Origin: Dehalococcoidia bacterium SM23_28_2
Lineage (GTDB): Bacteria; Chloroflexota; Dehalococcoidia; SM23-28-2
DNA length: 7,131 nucleotides
NCBI GenBank assembly: GCA_001303545.1
Contig: LJUA01000090.1
Coordinates: 1-7,131 of the forward strand
Direction: 5' to 3'
Under the pieces are notes generated by a model. It did not search any database. It was not told where the DNA came from and was given only the letters and a program-made list of their open reading frames with translations. Of this stretch, positions 1 through 5,746 are shown piece by piece. Every line of letters starts with the position of its first letter. Within the stretch, counting starts at the first letter, position 1. The position numbers and the translations under genes are program-made.

Positions 1-1
1 C

Positions 2-133
2 CACGGCCTGGTAGGGGAAAGAGTCGACATAACGTTGCCAGGCGGCACGCTAGGCATCGAGTGGGATGGTACAGGAGAATGCTACCTGGAGGGGCCAGCG
101 GAGCTGGTTTTTGTGGGGGAGTGGGGGAAGTAG
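2..133 (+). CDS. dapF: Diaminopimelate epimerase, C-terminal fragment (5' end outside window)
   Basis: The frame is open from the left edge to a TAG at 131-133 and encodes 43 residues. It contains the pattern VDITLPGGTLGIEW followed by YLEGPAELVFVGEW. This is the typical C-terminal end of DapF: a LPGG(T/D)LxIEW strand, then a (M/L)xGPAExVFxGE tail. DapF interconverts LL- and meso-diaminopimelate in the cytoplasm, supplying lysine and peptidoglycan synthesis. The catalytic cysteines lie further upstream and cannot be seen. The call is strengthened by dapL (2842-4011), whose product is the DapF substrate. The protein ends with a short GK extension after the conserved GEW. The gap to the next gene is 65 bases and shows no convincing terminator, so transcription may run on into the cyclase genes. 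Confidence 0.88.
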   Translation, partial: HGLVGERVDITLPGGTLGIEWDGTGECYLEGPAELVFVGEWGK

Positions 134-198
134 TGGTAGCGGGATGGAGACGGATTGTCTAGGCATGGGACATGGCCATAGTGTAGGATAGGGCCACT

Positions 199-1548
199 AT
201 GGAGCCGCAGATCCGCTTCTGCACCAGCGCCGACGGGACGCGCATCGGCTATGCCACGCTGGGCGAAGGGCCGCCCCTCGTGCAGGTCAGCCCGTGGGGC
301 GGCGACGTAGGGCGGGACTTGGGGAGTCCTGACTGCCGCGCCGCTTTGGAGAGCCTGAGCCGGGAGCGGCTGTATGTAGCCTTTGATCGGCGCGGGGTAG
401 GTGCTTCGCAGCGGGAAGTGGATGTCTTCTCGCTTGAGGCGCAAGTTGCCGATGTGACGGCCGTAGCTGACCACCTTGGACTGGAGCGGTTCGACTTGTG
501 GGGCGTCCTCGACGGCGCAGCAATCAGCGTCGCGTACGCGGTGGAGCACCCGGAGCGCGTCTCGCGGCTCGCGCTGTGGTCGCCGTACCCGTGCGGCGTG
601 GAGATCGTCAGGCCGGGGGCCGCGCGGGGCCTGGTGGAACTGATCCGTGGTCACTGGAGCCTGGCTCGGAGAGCCATTGCGGCCGTCGTCTTCCCCAGTG
701 GGCCGACTGAGTTGCAGGCTTGGTTCTCTGAGTCGCTCCGCCGATGCCTTTCGCCGGAGGTCGCGGCGAAGTGCATTGAGTTCTACGCGACTGTGGACGT
801 GAGACCTCTCCTGCCCCGTGTGGAAGCGCCGACGCTGGTGATTCACCGGCGCGGCAACCGCGACGCGCCGATCAGCGCCGCGATGGCTGTTGCCGCGCTA
901 GTTCCGGAAGCGCGCTTTGTTGCCTTAGACGGCGATATCGACCACCCATTCCTTGGGGACACCTCGTATGTGGAAACCCTGACTCAGTTCCTGGACGAAG
1001 GCCGCGGTCGGGCACCGGCTGCTGAGCCCTCCACACCCGGTGCCTTCCGCACCGTCCTCTTCACGGACGTCGAAGGCTCCACGGCGCTGACCCAACGCCT
1101 CGGCGACGCCAAGGCGCGTGAAGTGCTGCGAACCCACGAGCGCATCGTGCGGGAGGCGCTGAAGTCCCACGGCGGCTCTGAGGTGAAGACGCTGGGGGAT
1201 GGGTTCATGGCTTCCTTCTCCTCGGCGACGCGGGCGCTGGAGTGCGCCATCGCCATGCAGCGGGCGTTCACCGAGCACAACGAGACGGCGGAGGAGCCGA
1301 TAAGGGTGCGCATTGGGCTGAACGCTGGGGAGCCGATAGCGGAGGAGGAGGACCTGCACGGGACGGCGGTGAACATGGCGGCTCGCGTCGCGGCGAAGGC
1401 GGAGGGCGAGGAGATCCTGGCTTCGGACGTGGTGCGGCAGCTGGTGGCGGGCAAGGGTTTCCTGTTCGCGGACCGTGGCGATGTGGCTCTGCGGGGGTTC
1501 GAGGACCTGGTGCGGCTGTACGAGGTGCGCTGGCGGGAGGACGGTTGA
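199..1548 (+). CDS. Alpha/beta-hydrolase-like / class III adenylate cyclase fusion protein (copy 1)
   Basis: This is a 449-residue protein with two domains and no visible signal peptide or membrane segment, so probably cytoplasmic. Residues about 5-268 resemble an alpha/beta hydrolase (YVAFDRRGVGAS near 59-70, HPERVSRLALW 117-127). The nucleophile elbow reads GVLDG at 102-106, with Leu104 where Ser is expected. The expected acid is Asn220, in HRRGNRDAP; a candidate His (249, in DHPFLGD) remains. Residues about 283-445 form a class III cyclase domain that appears complete: metal-binding Asp290 and Asp334, adenine-selecting Lys330 and Asp385, and transition-state Asn392 and Arg396. The product should therefore be cAMP, with the hydrolase fold probably sensing a ligand (inference). 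Weak AGGA (185-188) and AGGG (190-193) lie ahead of the ATG. The TGA overlaps the next ATG (TGATG). A dedicated promoter is not evident. Confidence 0.93.
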   Translation: MEPQIRFCTSADGTRIGYATLGEGPPLVQVSPWGGDVGRDLGSPDCRAALESLSRERLYVAFDRRGVGASQREVDVFSLEAQVADVTAVADHLGLERFDLWGVLDGAAISVAYAVEHPERVSRLALWSPYPCGVEIVRPGAARGLVELIRGHWSLARRAIAAVVFPSGPTELQAWFSESLRRCLSPEVAAKCIEFYATVDVRPLLPRVEAPTLVIHRRGNRDAPISAAMAVAALVPEARFVALDGDIDHPFLGDTSYVETLTQFLDEGRGRAPAAEPSTPGAFRTVLFTDVEGSTALTQRLGDAKAREVLRTHERIVREALKSHGGSEVKTLGDGFMASFSSATRALECAIAMQRAFTEHNETAEEPIRVRIGLNAGEPIAEEEDLHGTAVNMAARVAAKAEGEEILASDVVRQLVAGKGFLFADRGDVALRGFEDLVRLYEVRWREDG

Positions 1549-1886
1549 TGGAGCCGCGCATTCAGTACGCGCGGACAACCGATGGTGTGAGCATCGCCTT
1601 CTGGACGCTTGGGGAAGGCGCGCCCTTCGTGGAGATGCCCACGATCCCTGTTAGCCATATCCAGATGGAGTGGCAGTTCCCTGAGTGGCGCCGCTGGTAT
1701 GAGACGCTAGCTCGATCAAGGATGGTGGTGCGGTACGACTGCAGGGGGGTCGGGCTGTCGGACCGGGACGTGAGCGATTTCTCGCTCGACGCCTATGCGC
1801 TGGATCTGGAGGCGGTGGTAGACCGCCTGCGGCTCGCCATCCGGAGCTGGTCTCCCACCTCATTTTGTGGCACTCCTGGGCAGTGA
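1548..1886 (+). pseudogene. 5' fragment of frameshifted cyclase fusion (copy 2): truncated hydrolase N-terminus
   Basis: The ATG overlaps the copy 1 stop by one base (TGATG). The start resembles copy 1 (MEPRIQYARTTDGVSIAFWTLGEG) and carries VRYDCRGVGLSDR near 61-73. Homology holds through Leu96 (codon 1833-1835). The frame then runs into 16 unrelated residues and stops with TGA at 1884-1886, giving 112 residues. Homology resumes in another frame at His codon 1838-1840, matching His117 of copy 1. Copy 1 has 66 bases between these codons and copy 2 has 5. A net 61 bases are therefore missing, including the nucleophile elbow. The simplest reading is a broken gene; an assembly error cannot be excluded from sequence alone. 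Ribosomal frameshifting could not restore the missing 20 or so residues. Confidence 0.8.
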
Positions 1887-2842
1887 CGCACGACGCGGCA
1901 TCGCCGCAGCTTCGGGCGCTGGCCCAAATGAGAGATACGGATTGGCATGTGTACAGCGAGGCGGTGGCCCATACCCTGCTGGGCTGGTCGGAAGGCGAGC
2001 CGGCGCATCGCTATGCTGCTCTAATGCGCGAAAGTATCGCCCACGAGACGATGAAGGCAGCGCTTGGTGCGACCGCGGAGTTTGACGCTACCGCCTTCCT
2101 GCCGCAGGTGAAGGCGCCGACCCTGGTGCTTCACCGCCGTCAGCTCTCCTGGCTCAGCGCGGACATCGCCCGCGGCCTTGCCTCTCGCATACCGGACGCC
2201 CGCCTGGCTCTCCTGGAAGGGGAATCGGGGGCGATCTTCCTGGGCGACACCGGGGCGGTACTTCGAACCGTCGGCGAGTTCCTGGGTGAGGGCGAGGAGT
2301 TCACGCTGGAGGCGGAGGCCCCGGCAGTGGGCGCCTTGCGTACCATTCTGTTCAGCGATGTGGAGGGCTCGACGGCGCTCACCCAGCGGCTGGGAGACGT
2401 GAAGGCGCGAGAAGTGCTGAGGGCCTACGAGCGCATTGTGCGGGAGGCCCTGAGGTCGCACGGCGGCTCGGAGGTGAAGGCGTTGGGCGACGGGTTCATG
2501 GCCTCCTTCCCCTCAGCGACGCGGGCACTGGAGTGCGCCATCGCTGTGCAGAGGGCGATCGCCGCCCACAATGAGCAGCAGCCGGATGCCGCTCTTCGAG
2601 TGCGCATCGGGCTGAACGCCGGGGAGCCGATCGCGGAGAGAGAGGACTTGTTCGGCATGGTGGTGAACATGGCGGCGCGCATCGCGGCCAAGGCGGATGG
2701 CGGCGAGATCCTGGTGGCCAACGTCGTCAGGGAGCTTGCAGCGGGCAAGAGCTTCCTGTTCTCGGACCGGGGCGACGTGGTGCTCCAGGGGTTCGAGGAC
2801 CCCGTGCGGCTGTACGAAGTGCGCTGGCGGGAACCGGCATAA
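1865..2842 (+). CDS. 3' part of cyclase fusion copy 2: hydrolase remnant plus complete class III cyclase domain
   Basis: From the TTG at 1865 this frame encodes 325 residues; a GTG at 1883 (319 residues) or an ATG at 1928 are other possible starts. Before 1865 the frame still matches the hydrolase fold (RHPELVSHLILW). Residues about 1-140 are a hydrolase remnant lacking the nucleophile region. The acid position (HRRQLSWLS, 90-98) and the His position (ESGAIFLGD, 120-128) are also changed. Residues 159-323 form an intact-looking cyclase domain: metals Asp165 and Asp209, base-selecting Lys205 and Asp261, Asn268 and Arg272. By eye about three quarters of this domain is identical to copy 1. The catalytic residues and a frame without stops suggest either recent damage or continued use as a shorter cyclase. 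The TAA stop overlaps the dapL ATG (TAATG). It could equally be annotated as one pseudogene, 1548-2842. Confidence 0.72.
   Translation: MWHSWAVTHDAASPQLRALAQMRDTDWHVYSEAVAHTLLGWSEGEPAHRYAALMRESIAHETMKAALGATAEFDATAFLPQVKAPTLVLHRRQLSWLSADIARGLASRIPDARLALLEGESGAIFLGDTGAVLRTVGEFLGEGEEFTLEAEAPAVGALRTILFSDVEGSTALTQRLGDVKAREVLRAYERIVREALRSHGGSEVKALGDGFMASFPSATRALECAIAVQRAIAAHNEQQPDAALRVRIGLNAGEPIAEREDLFGMVVNMAARIAAKADGGEILVANVVRELAAGKSFLFSDRGDVVLQGFEDPVRLYEVRWREPA
1883..1886 (+). other. GTGA stop/start overlap between the two halves of cyclase copy 2
   Basis: The TGA (1884-1886) that ends the 5' fragment overlaps a GTG (1883-1885) in frame with the 3' part. Four-base overlaps of this type are common sites of translational reinitiation. 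The upstream bases contain only a weak purine patch (GGG at 1878-1880), so coupled reinitiation is possible but unproven. Confidence 0.4.
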
Positions 2843-4011
2843 TGCAACTAGCGAATCGTATCGACAAGCTGCCGCCGTATCTCTTCGCCGAGATCAGCCG
2901 CAAGATCGCCGAGAAGCGGGCCCAGGGGGTGGACGTCATCAGCTTTGCCATCGGCGACCCCGACATACCCACGCCTGCCCACGTCATCGACGCCCTGTGC
3001 GAGGCCGCTCGCGACCCCGTCAACCACCGCTATCCGGAGACCGACGGCCTGCCCGACCTGCGGCAGACGATCGCCCGCTGGTACGAGCGGCGGTTCGGTA
3101 TCTCTCTCGACCCCGACAAGGAAGTGCTGCCGCTTATCGGCTCCAAGGAGGGCATCGGTCACATCGCCCTCTGTTTCATCGACCCCGGCGACCTCGCTCT
3201 GGTGCCCGACCCCGGCTACCCCGTCTACTCGGTGGGCACCATGTTCGCCGGCGGCGACTGCTACTTCATGCCTCTCACCGAGGAGAACGATTTCCTGCCC
3301 GACCTGGAGGCCATCCCCGAGGCGGTGGCCCGGCGGGCCAAGCTCATGTGGATCGGCTACCCCAACAACCCCACGGGCGCCGTGGCCGAACTCGACTTCT
3401 TCGAGCGGGTGGCGAGCTTTGCCAAGAAGCACGACATCGCCGTCTGCCACGATGCCCCTTACACGGAGGTGACCTTCGATGGCTACCGGCCGGTGAGCTT
3501 TCTCCAGGCGGCGGGCGCCAGGGAAGTGGGGGTCGAGTTCCACTCCTTCTCCAAGAGCTACAACATGACCGGCTGGCGCATCGGCATGGCGGTGGGCAAC
3601 GCCACCATGGTCGACGCTCTCATGCGGGTGAAGTCCAACCTGGACTCGGGTATCCCCCAGGCCATCCAGCGGATGGCCATTGCCGCCTTCGAAGGGCCCC
3701 AGGACTGCATCGCCGAGCACAACGCCACCTATCAGCGGCGGCGCGACCGGCTGGTGGAGGCGCTGGCCGCGATGGGGCTGGGCGTCCGACCGCCCAAGGC
3801 CAGCCTGTACATCTGGGCGCGCCTGCCCGAGGGGTACACCTCCTCCCTGGAGTTCGCCGGCCGTCTCCTGGACGACATCGGCGTGGTGGTGACGCCGGGC
3901 ATCGGCTACGGGCCGCACGGCGAGGGCTACGTCCGCCTGTCGCTGACCATCCCCGACGAGCGGCTGGAGGAAGGCCTGCGGCGGCTCGCCGGGTGGCGCC
4001 TGTCGGTATAG
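2842..4011 (+). CDS. dapL: LL-diaminopimelate aminotransferase
   Basis: This 389-residue protein is a full-length class I/II aminotransferase (PLP fold type I). DapL converts tetrahydrodipicolinate and glutamate directly to LL-diaminopimelate and 2-oxoglutarate, bypassing the acyl-blocked DapD/C/E route. The N-terminus (LANRIDKLPPYLFAEI), FAIGDPDIPTP (35-45), LIGSKEGIGHIAL (98-110) and PDPGYPVYS (122-130) follow the DapL pattern closely. Expected PLP contacts are Asn176 in PNNPTG, Asp204 and Tyr207 in HDAPY, and Schiff-base Lys238 in SFSKSYNMTGWR. Arg365 in GYVRLSL should bind the substrate carboxylate. The ATG shares its A with the preceding stop (TAATG) and has little Shine-Dalgarno sequence, so initiation may depend on ribosomes finishing the cyclase frame. 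dapF upstream supplies the next pathway step. A role as another aminotransferase is less likely given the motif match. Confidence 0.95.
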   Translation: MQLANRIDKLPPYLFAEISRKIAEKRAQGVDVISFAIGDPDIPTPAHVIDALCEAARDPVNHRYPETDGLPDLRQTIARWYERRFGISLDPDKEVLPLIGSKEGIGHIALCFIDPGDLALVPDPGYPVYSVGTMFAGGDCYFMPLTEENDFLPDLEAIPEAVARRAKLMWIGYPNNPTGAVAELDFFERVASFAKKHDIAVCHDAPYTEVTFDGYRPVSFLQAAGAREVGVEFHSFSKSYNMTGWRIGMAVGNATMVDALMRVKSNLDSGIPQAIQRMAIAAFEGPQDCIAEHNATYQRRRDRLVEALAAMGLGVRPPKASLYIWARLPEGYTSSLEFAGRLLDDIGVVVTPGIGYGPHGEGYVRLSLTIPDERLEEGLRRLAGWRLSV

Positions 4012-4032
4012 GCGAAGCAAGACCCTCCCTTT

Positions 4033-5283
4033 TTGCGGTATACTTGTAGGGGAAACCGCATTCTGTCAAGGAGGGCGAGGAGCATACCTGCAACCGGCCA
4101 TGTCACCGCCGAGCCCAAGGAGCGGGCCTATCTGGTGGCGGTGGAGATCAAGGGGCGAGGCAACAGTCGCTGGAGCAGCCAGAGCTCGCTGGACGAGCTG
4201 GCCCAGTTGACCCTGACTGCCGGCGCTAACGTGGTCGGCAGGTCCGTCCAGCGGCTGGAGCGCCCGACGTCCGCCTACTACGTGGGCCGCGGTAAGGTGC
4301 AAGAGCTGGCCTCTCTGCGTTATCGCCTGGGCTACAGCACGGTAATCTTCGACGACGAGCTCTCGCCCTCTCAGCAGCGCAACCTGGAAGACGCCCTCGA
4401 GGTCAAGGTCCTCGACCGCACTGCCCTCATACTAGACATATTCGCCCAGCACGCCCGCACCCGCGAGGGCGCGCTTCAGGTGGAGCTGGCCCAGCACGAG
4501 TACCTGTTGCCTCGCCTGGCCGGTCAGTGGGCTCACCTGGAGCGGTTGGAGGGCGCGATCGGCACCCGCGGGCCTGGCGAGACCCAGCTGGAGACCGACC
4601 GCCGGCTGATCCGCCGCAAGATCCAGCATCTGAAGCAGCAGATCGAAGAGGTGCGGCGGCAGCGCGCGCTCTATCGGCGGCGGCGGGCGCGCCAGGGGGT
4701 CTCGGTGATCTCCCTGGTGGGCTACACCAACGCTGGCAAGAGCACCCTCATGCGGGCGCTATCGGGGGCCAACGTGCTGGTGGAGGACAAGCTGTTCGCC
4801 ACCCTCGATCCGGTCACCCGACGGGTGGTTCTCCCTCATGGCGGCGCCTTCCTCCTCACCGACACCGTGGGCTTCATCCAGAAGCTGCCCACTCAACTCG
4901 TGGCCGCCTTCCGCGCTACTCTGGAGGAGCTGTCCGAGGCGAGCGTCCTGCTGCACGTGGTGGACATAACCCACCCGGATGCCGCCGAGCAGGCTCAGAC
5001 CGTGGAGGATACCCTGGCCGACCTGAGCCTGGCCGATAAGCCCTGCATTACTGTCCTCAACAAGGCCGACCTCATCTGCGGGCCGGACGGGTCGCCCATC
5101 GAGGGGCTGGAGGCTTTGGGCGAAGCGCGGGCGTCTCTCCGCTACTGGCGGCCGGACGCGCTCCTGGTGTCGGCGATCAAGGGCTGGGGCCTGACCGACC
5201 TGCTGGGTCGCATCGAGGGCGCGCTGGGCCTTGGGGAAGGTGAGGCCGCCTCCTGGGCCTATCGAGAGCGCTCGGCAGGGTAG
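4033..5283 (+). CDS. hflX: Ribosome-associated GTPase HflX
   Basis: The longest frame gives 416 residues. HflX binds 50S and 70S ribosomes and splits stalled or hibernating ribosomes under stress. The N-terminal domain includes SSLDELAQLTLTAGANVVG (51-69) and YVGRGKVQEL (83-92). The family signature GTRGPGETQLETDRR lies at 177-191, followed by an Arg-rich helical linker. The G domain is complete: G1 GYTNAGKST 230-238, G2 FATLDPVTR 255-263, G3 DTVGF 277-281, G4 NKAD 343-346 and G5 SAIKG 380-384. The start is doubtful. The TTG at 4033 lies before a likely promoter -10 element. The strong ribosome site at 4068-4075 faces only an in-frame ATA (4084). The next normal start, GTG 4135, cuts into the first predicted strand (AYLVAVEI). 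I give the longest frame; the true start is probably 4084-4135. Confidence 0.94.
   Translation: MRYTCRGNRILSRRARSIPATGHVTAEPKERAYLVAVEIKGRGNSRWSSQSSLDELAQLTLTAGANVVGRSVQRLERPTSAYYVGRGKVQELASLRYRLGYSTVIFDDELSPSQQRNLEDALEVKVLDRTALILDIFAQHARTREGALQVELAQHEYLLPRLAGQWAHLERLEGAIGTRGPGETQLETDRRLIRRKIQHLKQQIEEVRRQRALYRRRRARQGVSVISLVGYTNAGKSTLMRALSGANVLVEDKLFATLDPVTRRVVLPHGGAFLLTDTVGFIQKLPTQLVAAFRATLEELSEASVLLHVVDITHPDAAEQAQTVEDTLADLSLADKPCITVLNKADLICGPDGSPIEGLEALGEARASLRYWRPDALLVSAIKGWGLTDLLGRIEGALGLGEGEAASWAYRERSAG
4039..4044 (+). promoter_or_regulatory. Possible -10 element of an hflX promoter
   Basis: TATACT differs from the TATAAT consensus at one position and follows a T-rich stretch in the short dapL-hflX gap. 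No good -35 element is seen at a 16-18 base spacing, so the call is weak. If real, transcripts would begin near 4050, after the TTG at 4033 and before the ribosome site at 4068. Confidence 0.35.
4068..4075 (+). promoter_or_regulatory. Strong ribosome binding site without a normal start codon (hflX)
   Basis: AAGGAGGG is close to a perfect anti-Shine-Dalgarno match. The in-frame codon at a normal distance (4084-4086) is ATA, not ATG, GTG or TTG. The nearest ATG (4100-4102) is out of frame. This site is the main evidence that hflX translation does not begin at the TTG at 4033. Confidence 0.6.
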
Positions 5284-5322
5284 GGGACAACCGAGGAAGG
5301 ACGGAGTTTTTTTGTTGGGCAC

Positions 5323-5344
5323 TATATTGACAAATTTCGATATA
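5323..5344 (+). promoter_or_regulatory. Likely ArsR operator (imperfect palindrome)
   Basis: Arms TATATTGA (5323-5330) and TCGATATA (5337-5344) are reverse complements at 7 of 8 positions, separated by 6 bases. AT-rich palindromes of this size and spacing are typical ArsR/SmtB sites. It covers the arsR -35 element and half the promoter spacer, so bound ArsR would block RNA polymerase. Autoregulation is inferred from position. Confidence 0.7.
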
Positions 5345-5355
5345 TGCCTTATGCT
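5327..5355 (+). promoter_or_regulatory. Sigma-70-type promoter of arsRM
   Basis: The -35 is a perfect TTGACA (5327-5332). A 17-base spacer separates it from TATGCT (5350-5355), a 4 of 6 match to the -10 consensus. Transcription should start near 5361-5365, at or next to the ATG at 5365, which would make the arsR message leaderless. The -10 lies downstream of the ATG at 5344, which argues against that ATG as the start. Confidence 0.72.
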
Positions 5356-5364
5356 ATTGGTGTT

Positions 5365-5724
5365 ATGGCTCAGAAGCAGATAGCGCGGACATCCATAGTC
5401 GAGGGCTGCTGCCCGGCCCTGGCGGGGAAGGTGGCCTGCCCCGCCGATAAGGAGGCCAAGCGCTGGGCGGCTGTGTTCAAGGCCTTTGCTGACCCTACTC
5501 GGCTGCAGATCCTCAGCCTGGTGGCCAGGAACCCGGGCGGCGTGTGCGAGTGCGAAATCGTCGGCTGCACGCCGCTCAGTCAGCCGACCATCTCCTATCA
5601 CGTCAAGGTGCTCAAGGAGGCAGGCCTGCTGGAGGTCGAGAAGCATGGGCTGTGGTGCTACTACCGCCTGCGCAAGGAGGTCCTCGCTCAGATAGTGGCT
5701 GCCCTCAGCGGTCTGGGCCGATAG
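5365..5724 (+). CDS. arsR: ArsR-family arsenic-responsive repressor
   Basis: This is a 119-residue winged-helix repressor of usual ArsR size. FKAFADPTRLQILSLV (residues 38-53) is the typical dimer/DNA-binding core. PLSQPTISYHVKVLKEAGLL (70-89) is the recognition helix, followed by a wing (VEKHGLWCYYRL). Likely metalloid ligands are the Cys-Cys pair at 15-16 (GCCP) and a CxC motif at 61 and 63 (VCECEIVGC), with further Cys at 25, 68 and 98. It should repress arsRM and release DNA on binding As(III) or Sb(III). I chose the ATG at 5365, not 5344, because the promoter -10 lies between them and no Shine-Dalgarno precedes 5344. The longer form would add seven residues. The gap to arsM is 22 bases, so the two genes form an operon. 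Confidence 0.94.
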   Translation: MAQKQIARTSIVEGCCPALAGKVACPADKEAKRWAAVFKAFADPTRLQILSLVARNPGGVCECEIVGCTPLSQPTISYHVKVLKEAGLLEVEKHGLWCYYRLRKEVLAQIVAALSGLGR

Positions 5725-5734
5725 CCATCGAATA

Positions 5735-5740
5735 GGGAGG
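5735..5740 (+). promoter_or_regulatory. Ribosome binding site of arsM
   Basis: GGGAGG lies six bases before the ATG at 5747, inside the 22-base arsR-arsM gap. It fixes the arsM start and shows that arsM has its own strong initiation site, unlike the leaderless arsR. Confidence 0.8.
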
Positions 5741-5746
5741 TAGTTC

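Noticed and set aside
172..179. 8-base palindrome ATGGCCAT
   Set aside because: Too short and isolated to support an operator call.
134..198. Promoter for the cyclase genes (TTGTCT at 155-160)
   Set aside because: No acceptable -10 element at 16-18 bases spacing; transcription may come from dapF.
82..846. Long minus-strand open frame (254 residues) opposite cyclase copy 1
   Set aside because: Arg/Pro/His-rich composition typical of an antisense shadow in GC-rich DNA; the + frame has clear domain motifs.
1833..1886. Programmed ribosomal frameshift joining the two halves of cyclase copy 2
   Set aside because: No slippery heptamer is seen, and a shift would still leave about 20 residues missing relative to copy 1, so a deletion fits better.
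2848..4020. Long minus-strand open frame (390 residues) opposite dapL
   Set aside because: It mirrors dapL almost exactly and has no recognisable motif; high third-position GC keeps the antisense frame open.
2697..4049. 450-residue + strand frame overlapping dapL
   Set aside because: Arg/Gly/Pro-rich low-complexity translation in another frame of the cyclase-dapL region; dapL explains the sequence.
5284..5322. Terminator of hflX (a T7 run near 5308-5314)
   Set aside because: Only a three-pair CCG/CGG stem precedes the T run; too weak to call.
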